Source: Isoetes taiwanensis (lineage: Eukaryota > Streptophyta > Lycopodiopsida > Isoetales > Isoetaceae). From it: 64,000 bases of DNA. This document shows, one piece after another, positions 22,771 through 34,742 of the stretch (position 1 is its first letter; each line of letters begins with the position of its first letter). The stretch covers positions 12,955,819-13,019,818 of the forward strand of contig JAJEKV010000003.1 in the NCBI GenBank assembly GCA_021234155.1, given 5' to 3'. Under the pieces are notes generated by a model. It saw nothing but the letters and a program-made list of their open reading frames with translations. It did not search any database and was not told where the DNA came from. A program made the position numbers and the translations under genes.

Positions 22771-24281
22771 GTTGGTAGCACATTTCCAAAGATTGATTGT
22801 TGTTGAACTTGAGTTTAAAGACCTAGTAGGGTTTGACATAAATAAGCTTAGTAGGGTTCGACATAAATAAATTTGTTGTAGCTGAATGATTATGGCCTGA
22901 TGTTCTTTTGTGCAGGGGCCTAAAAGTAAATTTGTTGTAGGTGAAAATGGACGCTGATTTTTTGCATTCATGATGGGCACCATTTTATAGCCTTTGTTCC
23001 AAACCAAGCCCAGGATTTATAAAAATTTTTAATGCATGAAAGGCTTTGTGTTAGAACTGGTGCCAACGCATATTCATGCAAGGCCAAATTCAACCTAAGA
23101 TTGTCCTTCTATAGAAAAAAAATCCCTTTTAAAGGTTGCAAGTCAAGTCTATGTCGTCTCGGTTTTCTCATTTTCCCTCATGGTGTAAGCATGCATTGCA
23201 TAATCGGTTTCAACGTTGCTACATGTTTTTTAAAAACTACATTTGAGGATTGCTCTTGGCGTTGTTGGTGGTCTTGTTGGGCTGCATCATAGTTTTAAGC
23301 CTCACATTATTCACAGAAACTTTAGTTCTAATAGCATTCTTTTGTGCAACTCAAAAGTGGAAAGATTTTGGCCACGTCTGGATTTGAGTAGCCATGTCTC
23401 TGCAATGAAAGTTACATGACTCTTTTGATCAAGTCTGAATCAGGTTGATTTTGGATTTTCCACATATTGCCTTACGTTTGTTTTCATTCATATTTATATT
23501 CTTACAAAGAAGTTTTGGATCGTTGAGGCCAACACCTAAATTGAAGTCAAAGAGCTTCTACTCTTGAGGTAATTTTTGTGGCCCTGTTTCTTTCTCTGCA
23601 TGTTTTGCCACTACCTAAACAAGTTGCCTTTTAATCTATTCCATAAGATGGGCTCATTCTGCTACTTGAAGGAAGCGGACTCAAAACAGAAAGATTAGAG
23701 TTCTCGGCCTTTTTGTTGCATTGTTTCTTTGTTTCTTGTCGTTGTTATACCTTTGTATGAATGCATTTTTTATGATTAGCATGTCAAAAGAGGAGCAAGG
23801 CACTTCCATTGACATTGTATCTCATCGTTTCTAAACGGTAATGTCTTGATGCTATTAGAGTATTTGAATGTTATTGTTGCTGCTGCTTCCAGAGATTTCT
23901 CTACATTTCTTGCTCTCACAGCCACGCTCAAATCCCAAGCGGAATTGCAAAAGACAAAGTGTGTATGCCTTTAATCAATCGAAATAACTATAGGCATAAC
24001 TGCTTTAGCCACTTTCCGAGGAAAGATGGCTGCCAAGACTTATCACCTGCACCGTTCCCGTTTTAAGCAGTTAATTAGGGGCCAAAATTATGTGTGAGCT
24101 CTAATTATTCATTTGTTGTTAGCATCTAACAACGACCAAGAGCAGTAATAATATGTCTGTGTACAGCCAGCAGTGCATTCTTGAATATAAAGCTGAAAAC
24201 AGACACAAATTCTGCCATATTTGCAGTGAACAACCATTTAAAAGAAGTCGCAATTAGATACTGTCATGGTAAGCAAGCTTA

Positions 24282-24308
24282 TAAGATAAGATAAGATAAG
24301 ATAAGATG
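24282..24308. repeat. ATAAG pentanucleotide repeat
   Basis: Five uninterrupted ATAAG units followed by a sequence starting ATGAATTTTTACGTCCACGG. A shorter copy of the repeat (AATAAGATAAGATAG) occurs about 140 bp later near 24436, so the two could bound a small inserted element with tail-like repeats. Confidence 0.8.
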
Positions 24309-25415
24309 AATTTTTACGTCCACGGGAACCCAACGGGTTATGGGACGGCACATGCAAGGGCAACAACCCATCTAAAACCTGGGGACTAGGCCCCATCACC
24401 AAACACAATAACCAAATATTAAAAGACTACCAAGAATAAGATAAGATAGGGCGATGATGATATATCAAATGGTCAAATAGATGCCAATTCAGATGCCAAA
24501 TATTACTACTATCGAAAATGTTCTTGCTCATTTTGACTAAGTTCTAAGAAAGATGGAATGTACTAATATTTGTCCCAGTTTCTAGTGTGAGCCCATGCAC
24601 GTGAGATTGACCATCTAGTTAGATGGTCAATATGGCCAATCCCACATGGGATTGTGCTAGTTTATGTTTCTACCTGCATTTGTAACCTCACAATTATGAC
24701 TAGATCTTTGTGTTTGCTGTATGATTCATTCTATTTAAAACTCAAACTAATGCCATTCTTTTACAATGCTTTGCCAAGTGCTCCCTCATACTTAAAGTCA
24801 AAGGTCTTGCTTCAATTTATGGTTATTACATCTTTAGAATCTCATAAAGTCAAGTCATCTTTTGTATGTCATTACTTTGTGATTTATATTTACATTGCAC
24901 ATGTTCACCATGTTGAAATTGTTCTCTAATCATGCCAAACACTTCTACAATAGGAGTATTCAAGAGCTTAACATGTGGATCCAATCAGAGTTGTGCATAT
25001 AAATTATAGCAACTTCAAAAATTTGTGCTTTACCATTTACAAACAACTTGAACCATTAAAGGATTGACGTAAGACACCACCAAGAACCTTCCATGGGTCT
25101 AGGCTTATGTGGTTTAGGATTATCAATTAGGGTTTACGCTGATTACATATGGAATATATAAAACCCTTAAACTCATGACGAACATCTAAACATTAAATCC
25201 TAAGCAAATTGCCAATTCTTGCACTGCGACTCGCATGAAACCAACAAAACGCCCGATAGATAGGCTTCTCATTCATCTCAGCAGATTTTCTACAATGGTG
25301 GACAGTGGATAGCCGCACACATGCGAACTACCCACGAAAAATAAAGGGAAAATCCAATTATATCATTTGGACCCTAAAACAAATACAATGCTAATAGATG
25401 AGTGGCTGATGTACC

Positions 25416-25496
25416 TGCCGAAAGCTTATCACCGGGATTAAAAAACCCCGCCCTTTCGGGTTTTCGAGGAAAAACCCTAGTGATAAGCCTTCGGCA
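25416..25496. repeat. Foldback with 17-bp terminal stem
   Basis: TGCCGAAAGCTTATCAC (25416-25432) pairs with GTGATAAGCCTTCGGCA (25480-25496) with one mismatch. The loop contains a second partial complementarity (AAAAACCCCG and TCGGGTTTTCG). The size fits a small foldback element or a hairpin RNA; no evidence of transcription is visible. Confidence 0.75.
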
Positions 25497-25836
25497 AGGG
25501 GCTTAGACAAACGTAAGGCATAGAATCGCTCCCAAAAACCCGCGCATGGAGAAGTCAAAACGGATGGCGCTCGCCAACCTGTACCTGCACATCACCAACA
25601 ACAAACGAGAAACATACCAAAGAATAGCATCACCCAGTGAGTGGAAAAAAAGCATCACCCACCGGGTGGAAAAACATGATAAACAGAACTTGTACAAAAT
25701 ATAATAAACAAAGAAGGGGGGAGGGTGGGTTCAAAGAGAATAAGGTACTGCTGAGAGAAGAGGAAGCGCCGATGAAACGTCGATGAAGAACTCTGCAATA
25801 AGTAGCAAACGCCCAACCTGATGAACGGCCCAAAAC

Positions 25837-25877
25837 GCATGCGATGCATGCATGCGACGCATGCAATGCATGCATGC
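25837..25877. repeat. GCATGC-rich alternating purine-pyrimidine tract
   Basis: A run of GCATGC and ATGCATGC units, almost entirely alternating purine and pyrimidine, self-complementary in several registers. CATGCATG is also the plant RY element core. Function unknown. Confidence 0.8.
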
Positions 25878-27895
25878 TCGTCTTGAGCAAGAATGCCGAT
25901 TCGCTACGCGAATCGACGATATTATTATCATGAGCAATGTCCAACTATTATCAAATATGAAATGTACATTGCCTTCCTTCATATACAGCTCTACAGTTTG
26001 CAGAAATGTTTGACATCCTTGTACACATGGGGTGGACATGTGGGGTTTATTAATGCCAAATATTGATTTATGGTTTCAAACCTATAGGTTTAGAGGTCGG
26101 GATTTGCTAGGGTTTTGTTCACGTTTTCGGGTTGTAAGGTTTAGGATTTGAGGTTTTTGGAGTTTAGGGTTTCAATTGAATCATTTCTGACCCACACTAA
26201 CTATAGATAACCTCTAATAGATCTTCCATATTCCTTTGAAAAACATTGTGCTTGCATGAATTATTTGTTCAATGAACATGTATACAATTATTCATGAAAG
26301 CCTAGGGAATATTAAGGCATCTTGACAAAAGCAAAGTCTTCATATTTAAGTGACTTTGACTTCTTATCCTAACCTTGACGCTATATATTGACTTCACCCC
26401 ATGGTTGGCAATGCTTTGCTGGAGAATATCTTACTGCACTAATCCACATACCACATACGATGATGCATGGTTGGCGGTAATGAGTTTTATGTTAGAGAGT
26501 TGCTTTCCATGTAATTGGCATCCTATATGCAGGATGAAAAAGTCTCTCTGTCTTGAAGCTCCTAATCCTTCTATCGAGTTTCATATTTATGAGGTGAGTG
26601 AAAATTAACTCCACTGTTCAATTTCTAATGATTTATGTTGTGGTGTTGTTGGCAGTCTGCATTTATAATTTACTTTTTGCTCTAGAATAGTTTTGCAATT
26701 ATATTATTTGATTCGACTGTCATACTGAAGACCATTTTAAAGTGTCATGTTTGTTGCATAAGTTCTGGACTATGTGTCTTAAGCCGCAACACCCTCTTAA
26801 TTGATGTTTTGTCTACTATCATTTGAGTTTCATGAGGTGACAAAAGGCTGTTTTGCGATACATGCACAGTAGAGGAAACACACAAGTATATATCGTTGCC
26901 TTGGCACCATCTCAATTTTGCCGCTAGGTACAATGAGTTCTCATCCATTGTTCCAATCTTGGCAGTCCTCTTTTCCTCCCTCATTAATACATACTTAAAT
27001 ACGCGTATTAGGATGAGGGGGTTTCTCATGCCCCCTCATCCACACCCCATGTATGCATACCCATGGATTCCCTTAAATCCCCGCCGTCTGCTATAAACAT
27101 GAAGGGTAAAGATCATGACAGCTCATGGGGAGGCATGGATGGGCTGATGCATGGTCATGGATGGAGTCATGATTCATGCTCCTAAGACATCGGATGGAAG
27201 GGGCAGGGCGAATCCTCGCCGTCTATTCTAGATGGGGAGATGCAGGGAAGGTTTAGGAAGGTGTGAAAATTAAGGCATTTGATCTAGAGCGTCAGACATT
27301 AGGCATTTCATCCTGGCCATTGATTACATTTGGAGAAGCCTTACAGATCCAATGATTTCCTTTCTAGTTGCATAGTGATAAGCAGCCAGACGGATTTTGA
27401 TGAGGCATAGATGGATTTCAAAGCGGTATTTTTTGTGTCAGTGGATGCTGCCAGAATTGCCAAGTGATAAGTTTTATTTAGCCACAGCTTGATCGTGCAT
27501 GTCTTTCCTTTAGTTGAATCATGCCTGAGCTCTTATTTTGTCAACACTCAAGTGCCGCAGTTATATTTTAAAGAGCCATAGTTTTGCCAAGTTGCAAAAA
27601 CTTGCAATGATAGGAGCAGCCATATTTTGAGGCATTTGTTTTCTCCCTGATGCTACCTTTGATATAGATGTTCTTTAGAAGATAAGGCCTTTTATTTCCA
27701 GCTTTCTGGGCCGTGATTTCTGGTTTTCCATGTTAAATGCTCCATATTAAATCAATGCTGTACTTTGTTTGTTTTTACAAGGAATAGGTATTTGGGTTGC
27801 TAGAGTTCTTGCTCGATCACATCATATATTTTGGTCCACAACTTCTGGGCATTTAGAAAATACCTCCTCCCCAAACTAGCATGTACATTTTCAGC

Positions 27896-28062
27896 GACAG
27901 CACAAGCTCCAGGATTCCTCTGTATTTCCTAGTACCAAGGACGGGACCTGCATTGTATGGTTTAAGAATGATCTTCATTTAGATGACCACCCAGTTCTTG
28001 CAGCTGCAGCCAGTTATGACGTAGTTGTACCAATGTTCATAAGAATATCAATGTAGTATTAG
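27896..28062 (+). pseudogene. Photolyase/cryptochrome-like N-terminal exon relic
   Basis: An isolated exon reading DGTCIVWFKNDLHLDDHPVL followed by AAAASYDVVVPMF. This matches the start of the photolyase alpha/beta domain (family pattern VWFKxDLRxDDHPxL), closest in my memory to the plant photolyase-like protein of the At4g25290 type. The upstream junction ACATTTTCAG fits an acceptor. The family's conserved Arg of DLR is His here (CAT). The frame stops at TAG shortly after PMFIRISM, and no flanking exons (FAD-binding part) were found. Probably a pseudogene fragment. Exact exon ends are uncertain. Confidence 0.6.
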
Positions 28063-29660
28063 AACAGGAAGCTACTTTTTTAAAGAAGAGCGAATCCTCT
28101 TAATCTTGTATAGATATAAATAAAATGCATCCTTCATTACCCTCGTGTGTGGTGGCCAACTAAGAAGGCTACCTGACCTCGATGCTACTCATGCTCAAAT
28201 TCTAGATATTGATAGTAATGTGAAACGTAAATATATACACATGCCGAGGTAATCCTCAGATAGTTTTTTTTTTCTTTTTTTTTTCTTAATTTCTTTTTTA
28301 AAAATAATAGCTGATTTGGTGCAATGGGAATAAATGTTAAGCTAGAAAATAGCTATAGTTGGTAAGCATCCTAAACATGACTTTGAACATAACATATTTT
28401 CTGATTAAGAAATAACTTGGCAGTTTGCTTCTAACTCTAAAGTTCTTGAGGTACTTCTAACGTGAGAAGGGCACATGTAGTGTAGTTTCCCACTGGCAGC
28501 ATATTTCTTACCATAACTTTTGTTTCAAAGCTCCGTTTTAGGTGAGATTTAATGCGTTGGAAATCTCTCTCTGGGTTCTTTCTGATGGTGGATGATATGA
28601 TGATGTTTGGTTAGATTATCTATGTTAAAGCAGCCATTTTCCAGCCAGGTTTGGTAGAGTTCCACATCCCACCAGTTCATACATACATGATTTGTGCTAT
28701 TGGATATTGTTTTGCAATTTGATTTTCACATATTTTGTCCAGATCTTTGGATTAGGGTTTGGAGATTGATTTGGTTTGCCAGTCTCCTAGATTTTGTTAC
28801 TACAAAATACGGCCCATGTAGATTACTGCTTACCCATCTTTATTCTGTTTCTTGTCCACCTATTCTATTTCTTGTCCATGTGAAGAAATAGGTTCATGAT
28901 CGAATTTACAGTGATTGAAGAATTAGGTCAACTGTGCTTAATCTATCATTTGAATGGCTTTAACCATTGACCTATTATTTGCATAGTATTAACCATTGAA
29001 CAGGATATTACAATTATATATGGCATTTAAGTCAATGGTCACAAAGGGTTATATGGTTCGAGATGATTGAAGAAAAAAAATAGCAGTTAGAAGCTCGATC
29101 AACTAGCTTCACAACAGCTGGACTTGCCACCGGAATGGCAGTCCAAAACCGACTCCGGTTTTGGATCATTATTGCTGCCAGAATATTGATCATTGTTTTT
29201 GCGAGAGCCTTCGGATGGGCATATATGCCTTATATTCCTTGATGTGGACCGTAGATAGCGTTCCTCGTTTGTGGGGTATCCTTGTACAAATTTTTGTATA
29301 CGGTATGTGCAAGTGTGCGAAATACTATAAGATTTCACTTAATGTACTATATGGTGTCAATTTCATACGTATATAATATAATTTAAGGGCTCTCGCTGCC
29401 CTACGTGACCCCCCGTGTGAATATGCACCCAAACCAAAGGGGGTCTTAGGGGGATTTTCATATGTTTTTTAATAATGCAATGGTTTATGTTAGGGTAACA
29501 ATTGAATGTTGGAAATAATTGCAATAGAATGTAAATTTAAAAAAAAAAGCTAAAATATGAAAGGAAAAATTATAAAGCATTAGAACTACAATATTATTGA
29601 ATAATGTGTAGAAATGACATAGAATGTCAATGTGTGATGGAAAACATATATTATGGTGTT
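28063..29660. other. Non-coding stretch
   Basis: No gene recognised. A plus-strand piece at 29095-29235 reads QLDLPPEWQSKTDSGFGSLL before a stop and looks like a C-terminal exon, but I cannot assign it. A T-rich run lies at 28266-28300. Confidence 0.4.
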
Positions 29661-29674
29661 TGTATACCTTAAAA

Positions 29675-30049
29675 TCAAATGTGTCCTATAATGCGGGAGA
29701 CATCTTGGTTGATTTGTCTAAGGAATAGTCTGCAAATAGCATGGAGCCTGTTGATTTGAGTACGCAACTGCCTTTGCTGATCAACGTCCAACTGAACATG
29801 TGCATCATGTATAAAGGCTTCAATGGAGTTTAATGCGTTTCGGATTTGCTGCATGGATGACCTCATGTCATTGATATATCCGACTAGCCATAATGAAATC
29901 ACGTCAATGGGGTCTTCACCATATGGAGGTGGTGGCTGTGCTGATGCTGGAGGAACTAATTGAGGTTCGTTTTCACTCGATGGGCTCTCAGGGACTATAA
30001 TAATTTCTGGCCGCGACGGCATCCTCTTGCGGGGGGTGATTAATCTCAT
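29675..30049 (-). CDS. Small hypothetical protein, proline-rich N-terminus, helical C-terminus
   Basis: A 124-codon frame on the minus strand. Residues 1-50 are basic then Pro/Ser-rich (ESPSSENEPQLVPPASAQP). Residues 55-124 are helical and Gln/Arg-rich, with a likely coiled coil (QLDVDQQRQLRTQINRLHAI). No known domain recognised. Directly upstream another frame reads MARNRRNPPRAARAG, after a TGTGCAG acceptor-like site near 30137, so the real 5' end may be a separate exon or an indel may have split one longer frame. It could be a gene, a gag-like remnant or chance; I favour a remnant of a larger gene. Confidence 0.35.
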   Translation of the reverse strand: MRLITPRKRMPSRPEIIIVPESPSSENEPQLVPPASAQPPPPYGEDPIDVISLWLVGYINDMRSSMQQIRNALNSIEAFIHDAHVQLDVDQQRQLRTQINRLHAICRLFLRQINQDVSRIIGHI

Positions 30050-31159
30050 ATGTTATTCCTTCGCCTTGAATCACTCCTGCCCGTGCTGCACGTGGTGGGT
30101 TGCGTCTGTTGCGTGCCATTCTCCTCATTTTCGCCTGCACACAGTTAGAGGAATGCAAGCATTAATATTTGCTATACTTGATATTTTATTTAACAACAAT
30201 AGGTATTTGTCCTTGTGTGAAATGGGCACAATAATAGCATCAGCTGCGAACTAGGGCAAACAGGGAAACTGAAACTAGGGCTGTGTGGAATGGGTTCGGG
30301 ATCTGACAACAGGGATCTGTGTGGAATGTGTTTGCTGCATCGAGAACAATAATAGCATAGGAATTTTGAGGAACGAAACGTTTTGAAGCAAGGAGCAGAA
30401 AAGTGTTTGCTGCACCGAGATCATGGCGTGTCCGGGAAACATGGCTTTTGAGCCGCATGCATCACAGCCCGGTATGGGTCCGGCAAGCATATACTCCAAA
30501 TGTCGAGAACTCGCTCGTAAAACATCACTTTTAGAGCTTTCCATGCATGCATCAGATGTGCAGTTGCAAGCATTCTCCGCTGCAATAGAATAGATTACTT
30601 AAGGGAAAATGGCATGCTCTTCAGGTTTAATCCACGTAAAGACAATCAAATCAAGAGACGGAAAAACAACACTTCTTACCTCTAAAATTTTAGTTGAAAC
30701 TCCAGCACCACGCCCTCACACTACCAATAGGCTGCTTGCTAGATTTTGAAGAAGACAGAAGCAAAGTACGTTTGCCTAATTTGAATGCATATCAAGATAA
30801 TCCATGCAAAAAGCTTAAACCACAACCGTACAATCATTTGAGATGGACTAGATGGACGGTGCAGATAAGGGACACTCTAGAAATACCAAATAGTATGCAT
30901 GAACGAATACAGGCCCAGAATCATAGTAAAACCATGCAAAAAAAAGTATAAAACCACAAAAAAGCCCCCCTGTGATAATGCTAGATATTGAATGGTGGAA
31001 TCGAAGGTGGACATGACCTCATCTTGGGAGGCTCTGCAAAAAGGAGAGGCCCTGGCTGCGAATGGGCAATAAGACCGAAGGGCATTTGCCGGTAAATACA
31101 CAGGTACCCTGGCTACATTGACTCATCTTTCTGGAACAAATTTGTGAGGGTTTATTAAA

Positions 31160-31500
31160 GCGTAATTTATTTTGGCACTTGCATGGTTGCTGCTGGTGAT
31201 GCTGATGGGATGGCGTCTGGTGCTGTACACACGACTGCAAATACTAGTCGTCCTGCTTTACAAATTATTAAGGTGCAATTTTAGAACATGTTATTCTTTT
31301 ATGGTTGTCACAGCATTCTAACAAATTCCTATAAATTCCTGGCAGACCAGTGCTGATGTTCCCATTGTATCAAGTATATTTTTTATCTGTCTCCCGAACC
31401 GGGTCTTGGTTTATGGAGATGTTGCTATAAATACAGATCCTACAAGTGAGGAGCTGGCCACAATAGCAGCTACTTCTGCTGATACAGCAATTAAGCACAA
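31160..31500 (+). pseudogene. pta: Phosphate acetyltransferase-like exons
   Basis: Two adjacent exons. The first (about 31160-31272) reads [20 protein letters not shown] and then [17 protein letters not shown], ending at a GTGCAA donor. The second starts at 31346, after CTGGCAG, and reads SADVPIVSSIFFICLPNRVL, VYGDVAINTDPTSEELATIA and ATSADTAIKHN. These are hallmark blocks of the PTA_PTB domain ([23 protein letters not shown]; VLVYGDCAINPxPTAEELAEIA). Family role: acetyl-CoA plus phosphate to acetyl phosphate plus CoA, acting with acetate kinase. Neither the DRTGG domain nor other exons were found, and after the second exon the frame runs into stops without a clear donor, so I call it a fragment. 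Confidence 0.75.
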
Positions 31501-31502
31501 TT

Positions 31503-32620
31503 TCATTATTTTTGGACAATACCTGAATTTATGGACCATTTTTTTGCCTTCTCGCATCAATGACTCTTTTCCATACACTAATTGACATCCCCTGCGAGTG
31601 CTGCATATGGTTCAGCAACACGCACAAGAATCATGATAGTGTTGGGTAGCTTCTTCTTAGTGAAAGGAGCCCAAGCATAATCGATAGTCTCTATCTCAAT
31701 GTGGTCACTAGTAGTCGTTGGCCATCTGAGGCTCTTCAGTAGCATACCCTACCCAAGTAGGGCACATGAGATCGTTCGGGCGCGCTAACAATGGGGCTCT
31801 TCAATATCATATCCTAACCAAGTAAGGCATCTTCATTCACATCCTTCGGTCAACCTTTCATGACCATCAGGGATGTATCCCTCCATGAATCCTTTCAATC
31901 TAGAACATTAACAATGACATAGGAAACATGTTTATTGAAGACGTGCTAAACAAACAATGGGTCTCTTCAATAGCATATCCTAACCAAGTAGGGCATCTCC
32001 ATTCACATCTCCAAGTCAGTCAATATTTTATCCCCATCAGAGATGTATCATTCCAAATCATTTCAAGCTAAAACCTCACAATGACGGTAGGAAACATGTT
32101 TATTGAAAATAATGAAAGATTTGAAAACACATGTCTTACCGCGAGTCCATAAGCATACTGAAAATAGACAGTCCCAACTTCGATTGCACATGGCTTTGGC
32201 ATTGCAGGTAGTCCATATATAATGAAATAGTCCGGACCCTTCGGTGACGGGTCTATAAAGATACAAAATCCTTCCCCAAAGTATGAACGTTATAGAAGTG
32301 CCAGATTTCACATTCTAGATGAATCAAATTATACCTGGTTAATTGTGTTGCCCTGTTACTATCTTCTACCTGCCTTCATTTTGGTTTCGAGGGTGCTAGC
32401 CCGGTCTATCTCATGCACATCATCCTAGTTATAGAGGATAAATGAGCTCTTATCCTCCCATAAAGTGTCTGCACCCTGACTTCAAACACCTCTTCAACAC
32501 CAACACCGACTACCTGGTTGGCACTTCTTGAATCATCGGTGAATTGTCTTGGCAAGAAACCTGGCTGTGAATCTCTAAATATGTTCCACCATCTATAAAC
32601 AATGAAAGACATTTCATTAG
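31503..32620. other. Non-coding stretch with tandem repeat
   Basis: No gene recognised. The main content is an imperfect tandem duplication at 31730-32116. Confidence 0.5.
31730..32116. repeat. About 166-bp imperfect tandem repeat
   Basis: Copies 31789-31954 and 31955-32116 share CAATGGG(G/T)CTCTTCAAT, CATATCCTAACCAAGTA, CATTCACATC, ATGTATC and AGGAAACATGTTTATTGAA. A third partial copy lies at 31730-31770 (GGCTCTTCAGTAGCATACCC). Confidence 0.75.
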
Positions 32621-33337
32621 AAATTGGGCGCCCGCCTCATTTCCAAGATTGGACCTCAAATTGGGCGCCCGCCCAACTTGAGGGCAATTTTTTTTTTTTT
32701 TTTTGCTCCTAAATTGGGCGCACGCCCAATTTGGACGCATCAAATATGGCATCCGCCCGTAATCTGGTCAGCCCAAATTGGGATTTGTGTGTCCAAATTG
32801 GGCTCGCCAATTTGAGGGACAAAAAAAAAAAAAAAAAAAAAAAATCCTCTTCAAATTGGGCGTCCGCCCTAATTGGCCTCTCCATATTGGTCGCCCTCCC
32901 TGTTCCAATGCACAAGCTCCAAATTGGACCACCAAACAACTTGCCTGGCAACTTTGGGCCACCTTGTTGGGCGCGTGCTGAGCCATATATATGTTCACTT
33001 CCAAGCACTCCATCTGACAACAACAATATATACACATGCCTAATGCAAACCCTCTACCTATGTGATTTCAAATAACAGAAGTTCTCACCTCGTCTTCAAA
33101 CCTACAGGTTGGGCTCATCACCTTGATCATTGTGTCACCGCAGTCGTAATAAGCTAATGTAAACATGGGTACTTAGATTTTCATTAGTCAAGATCAATGC
33201 TCAATGATGCATTAGAGTTACATTAAAAATACTCTAGAATTGCAAGAAAATGGCAGCAAAACATGGAAGTAGTAGCGCATTACACTAGCGCATGCTACAT
33301 GCTAATGAAAACACCAAAACTTACGTTGTGAGGCAAA

Positions 33338-33406
33338 GCGCCTAGTTGAGAGCCGTCCACAAGCGCCTAGTCGAGAGCCGCCCACAAGCGCCTAGTTGAG
33401 AGTCGT
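33338..33406. repeat. 25-bp tandem repeat, three copies
   Basis: GCGCCTAGTTGAGAGCCGTC plus CACAA, starting at 33338, 33363 and 33388, with single-base differences. Confidence 0.85.
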
Positions 33407-34148
33407 AATGGCAGATGGCGAGATGCCTGGAGGCAATATTGAGTTGAGGGAGGGAAATTTGAATTTGAATTCTGACAAGCACGTAAATGGTCCACGTGGC
33501 CACTTTAATTTGAAATTTGAAATGCTCACGAAAAGGTGGGTTTATTTTGTGACGCATTATGGGCCCACCAAATATGCACTATAAGCGTTCCACGTGTCCA
33601 TCATGCATGCAATAGTTTTGGACGTGTTTTTGCTCATGTAAGACCTCATTTGAAAGGTGCAAGGTCGTCTTTTCTTCCTCCTCCATTCCGGATCCTCCTT
33701 TACCAGGGCGTCCATCATCTAGAAGATATTTTGAAGTGTTTTTGCATGTTCGAGACTGGCAAAGGTAGGCGCATCTCCTTTGTCTATTATTTTTTTTTCT
33801 TTTTTATAGATGCCCACATCTCCCTTGCATTTTGGCATGCATTAAACGTTAAAAGCATGGTATTGTGTGCATGTTAAACATTAAAAGTGTAAGGAGGATA
33901 CCATGTTAGGTAAAAGATTTGATATAGCATGAGCTAACATTTGACAAACATGAGAAACAATAATAAAAAACAAATGATTGGAATGTGTCAAACGAATGAT
34001 TGGAATGTGTCAAACGAATGATTGTAATGTACATATTACTTGTACCTGAAATTGGGCGACTGCCCAATTTCAAGGCCCATAACAACAGTCGTCTTGTGAA
34101 ATAGGCAACTCAAATGGGCGACCGCCCAATTTGGAGGCCCCAAACAAC

Positions 34149-34255
34149 TAAATCCTTATTTATTTACAAATTTATTAACTACTAAATGGTTATTTATTTA
34201 CAAATTTATTTATTAACTACTAAATGGTTATTTATTTACAAATTTATTGTAACTA
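34149..34255. repeat. About 40-bp AT-rich tandem repeat
   Basis: Three copies of GGTTATTTATTTACAAATTT followed by ATTAACTACTAAAT; the middle copy has one extra TTAT step. Confidence 0.8.
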
Positions 34256-34485
34256 GTCGTGACTAAAATTGGGCGACCGCCGAATTTGAGTCTTGTACAG
34301 AGTCCTTCCTGTCCTTGTAACTAGCCTATTGTTCCTGACCGAATGTGAAGGCCCCTCTTGCCTTGTCCAGAGTCCGTTGTCTTGTCTTGTCTTGTAATAA
34401 ATCAGGCGACCGCCCAATTTGCAGGCAGATCGTAGCATAGGTATGCAAAATAGAAGCGAAATTGAAGGGAAAGCTTTCCACAGCA

Positions 34486-34742
34486 GAATGGCGGAAGGTT
34501 CTTCAACGGCAACAAGGCGGCTATGGCGTCTTCTTGCTTTCACCTTCTTGATCTTCTGCAGGTCAGGCACAAGCACAGAGCAGAGGCAATCCACAAAAAC
34601 TTTCCAAGTATTGCAGGATCCGGTAGGCATCAAGTTTGAGACAGATTTAGGAAAACAGGGGTTCTTCAGAAAAAGATTAGTTACAGGGCCACTCTGGCTT
34701 CTTGCATCAGTACACGACCTGAGATTCGGCCTGCATCTTTGA
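34486..34742 (+). CDS. Possible first exon of a secreted protein, unassigned
   Basis: ATG at 34486 opens MAEGSSTATRRLWRLLAFTF followed by LIFCRSGTSTEQ, which looks like a signal peptide (positive n-region, hydrophobic core). The frame continues 85 codons. A CTGCAG-GT junction near 34561 could be a donor. No family recognised and no continuing exons identified, so coding status is doubtful. Confidence 0.25.

Larger units (their letters stand above)
22771..27890. other. Non-coding stretch, no gene recognised
   Basis: About 5 kb without a recognisable gene on either strand. It holds a pentanucleotide repeat (24282-24308) next to a sequence with an accession-like LINE-tail look, a 81-nt foldback (25416-25496), a GCATGC-rich tract (25837-25877), and an exon-like piece at 26532-26594 flanked by TGCAG and GTGAG that reads LCLEAPNPSIEFHIYE; I could not assign that to a family. 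The next exons of the RNFT1-like gene are not visible here. Confidence 0.4.

Noticed and set aside
26375-26608. 77-codon frame with an exon-like 3' part (LCLEAPNPSIEFHIYE)
   Set aside because: Splice-like flanks exist but I found no family or neighbouring exons, so I do not call a gene.
32624-33075. Overlapping frames on both strands at 32.6-33.1 kb
   Set aside because: They arise from poly(A)/poly(T) runs and the TTGGGCG palindromes. Composition (poly-Lys, poly-Phe) and overlap on both strands argue against coding.
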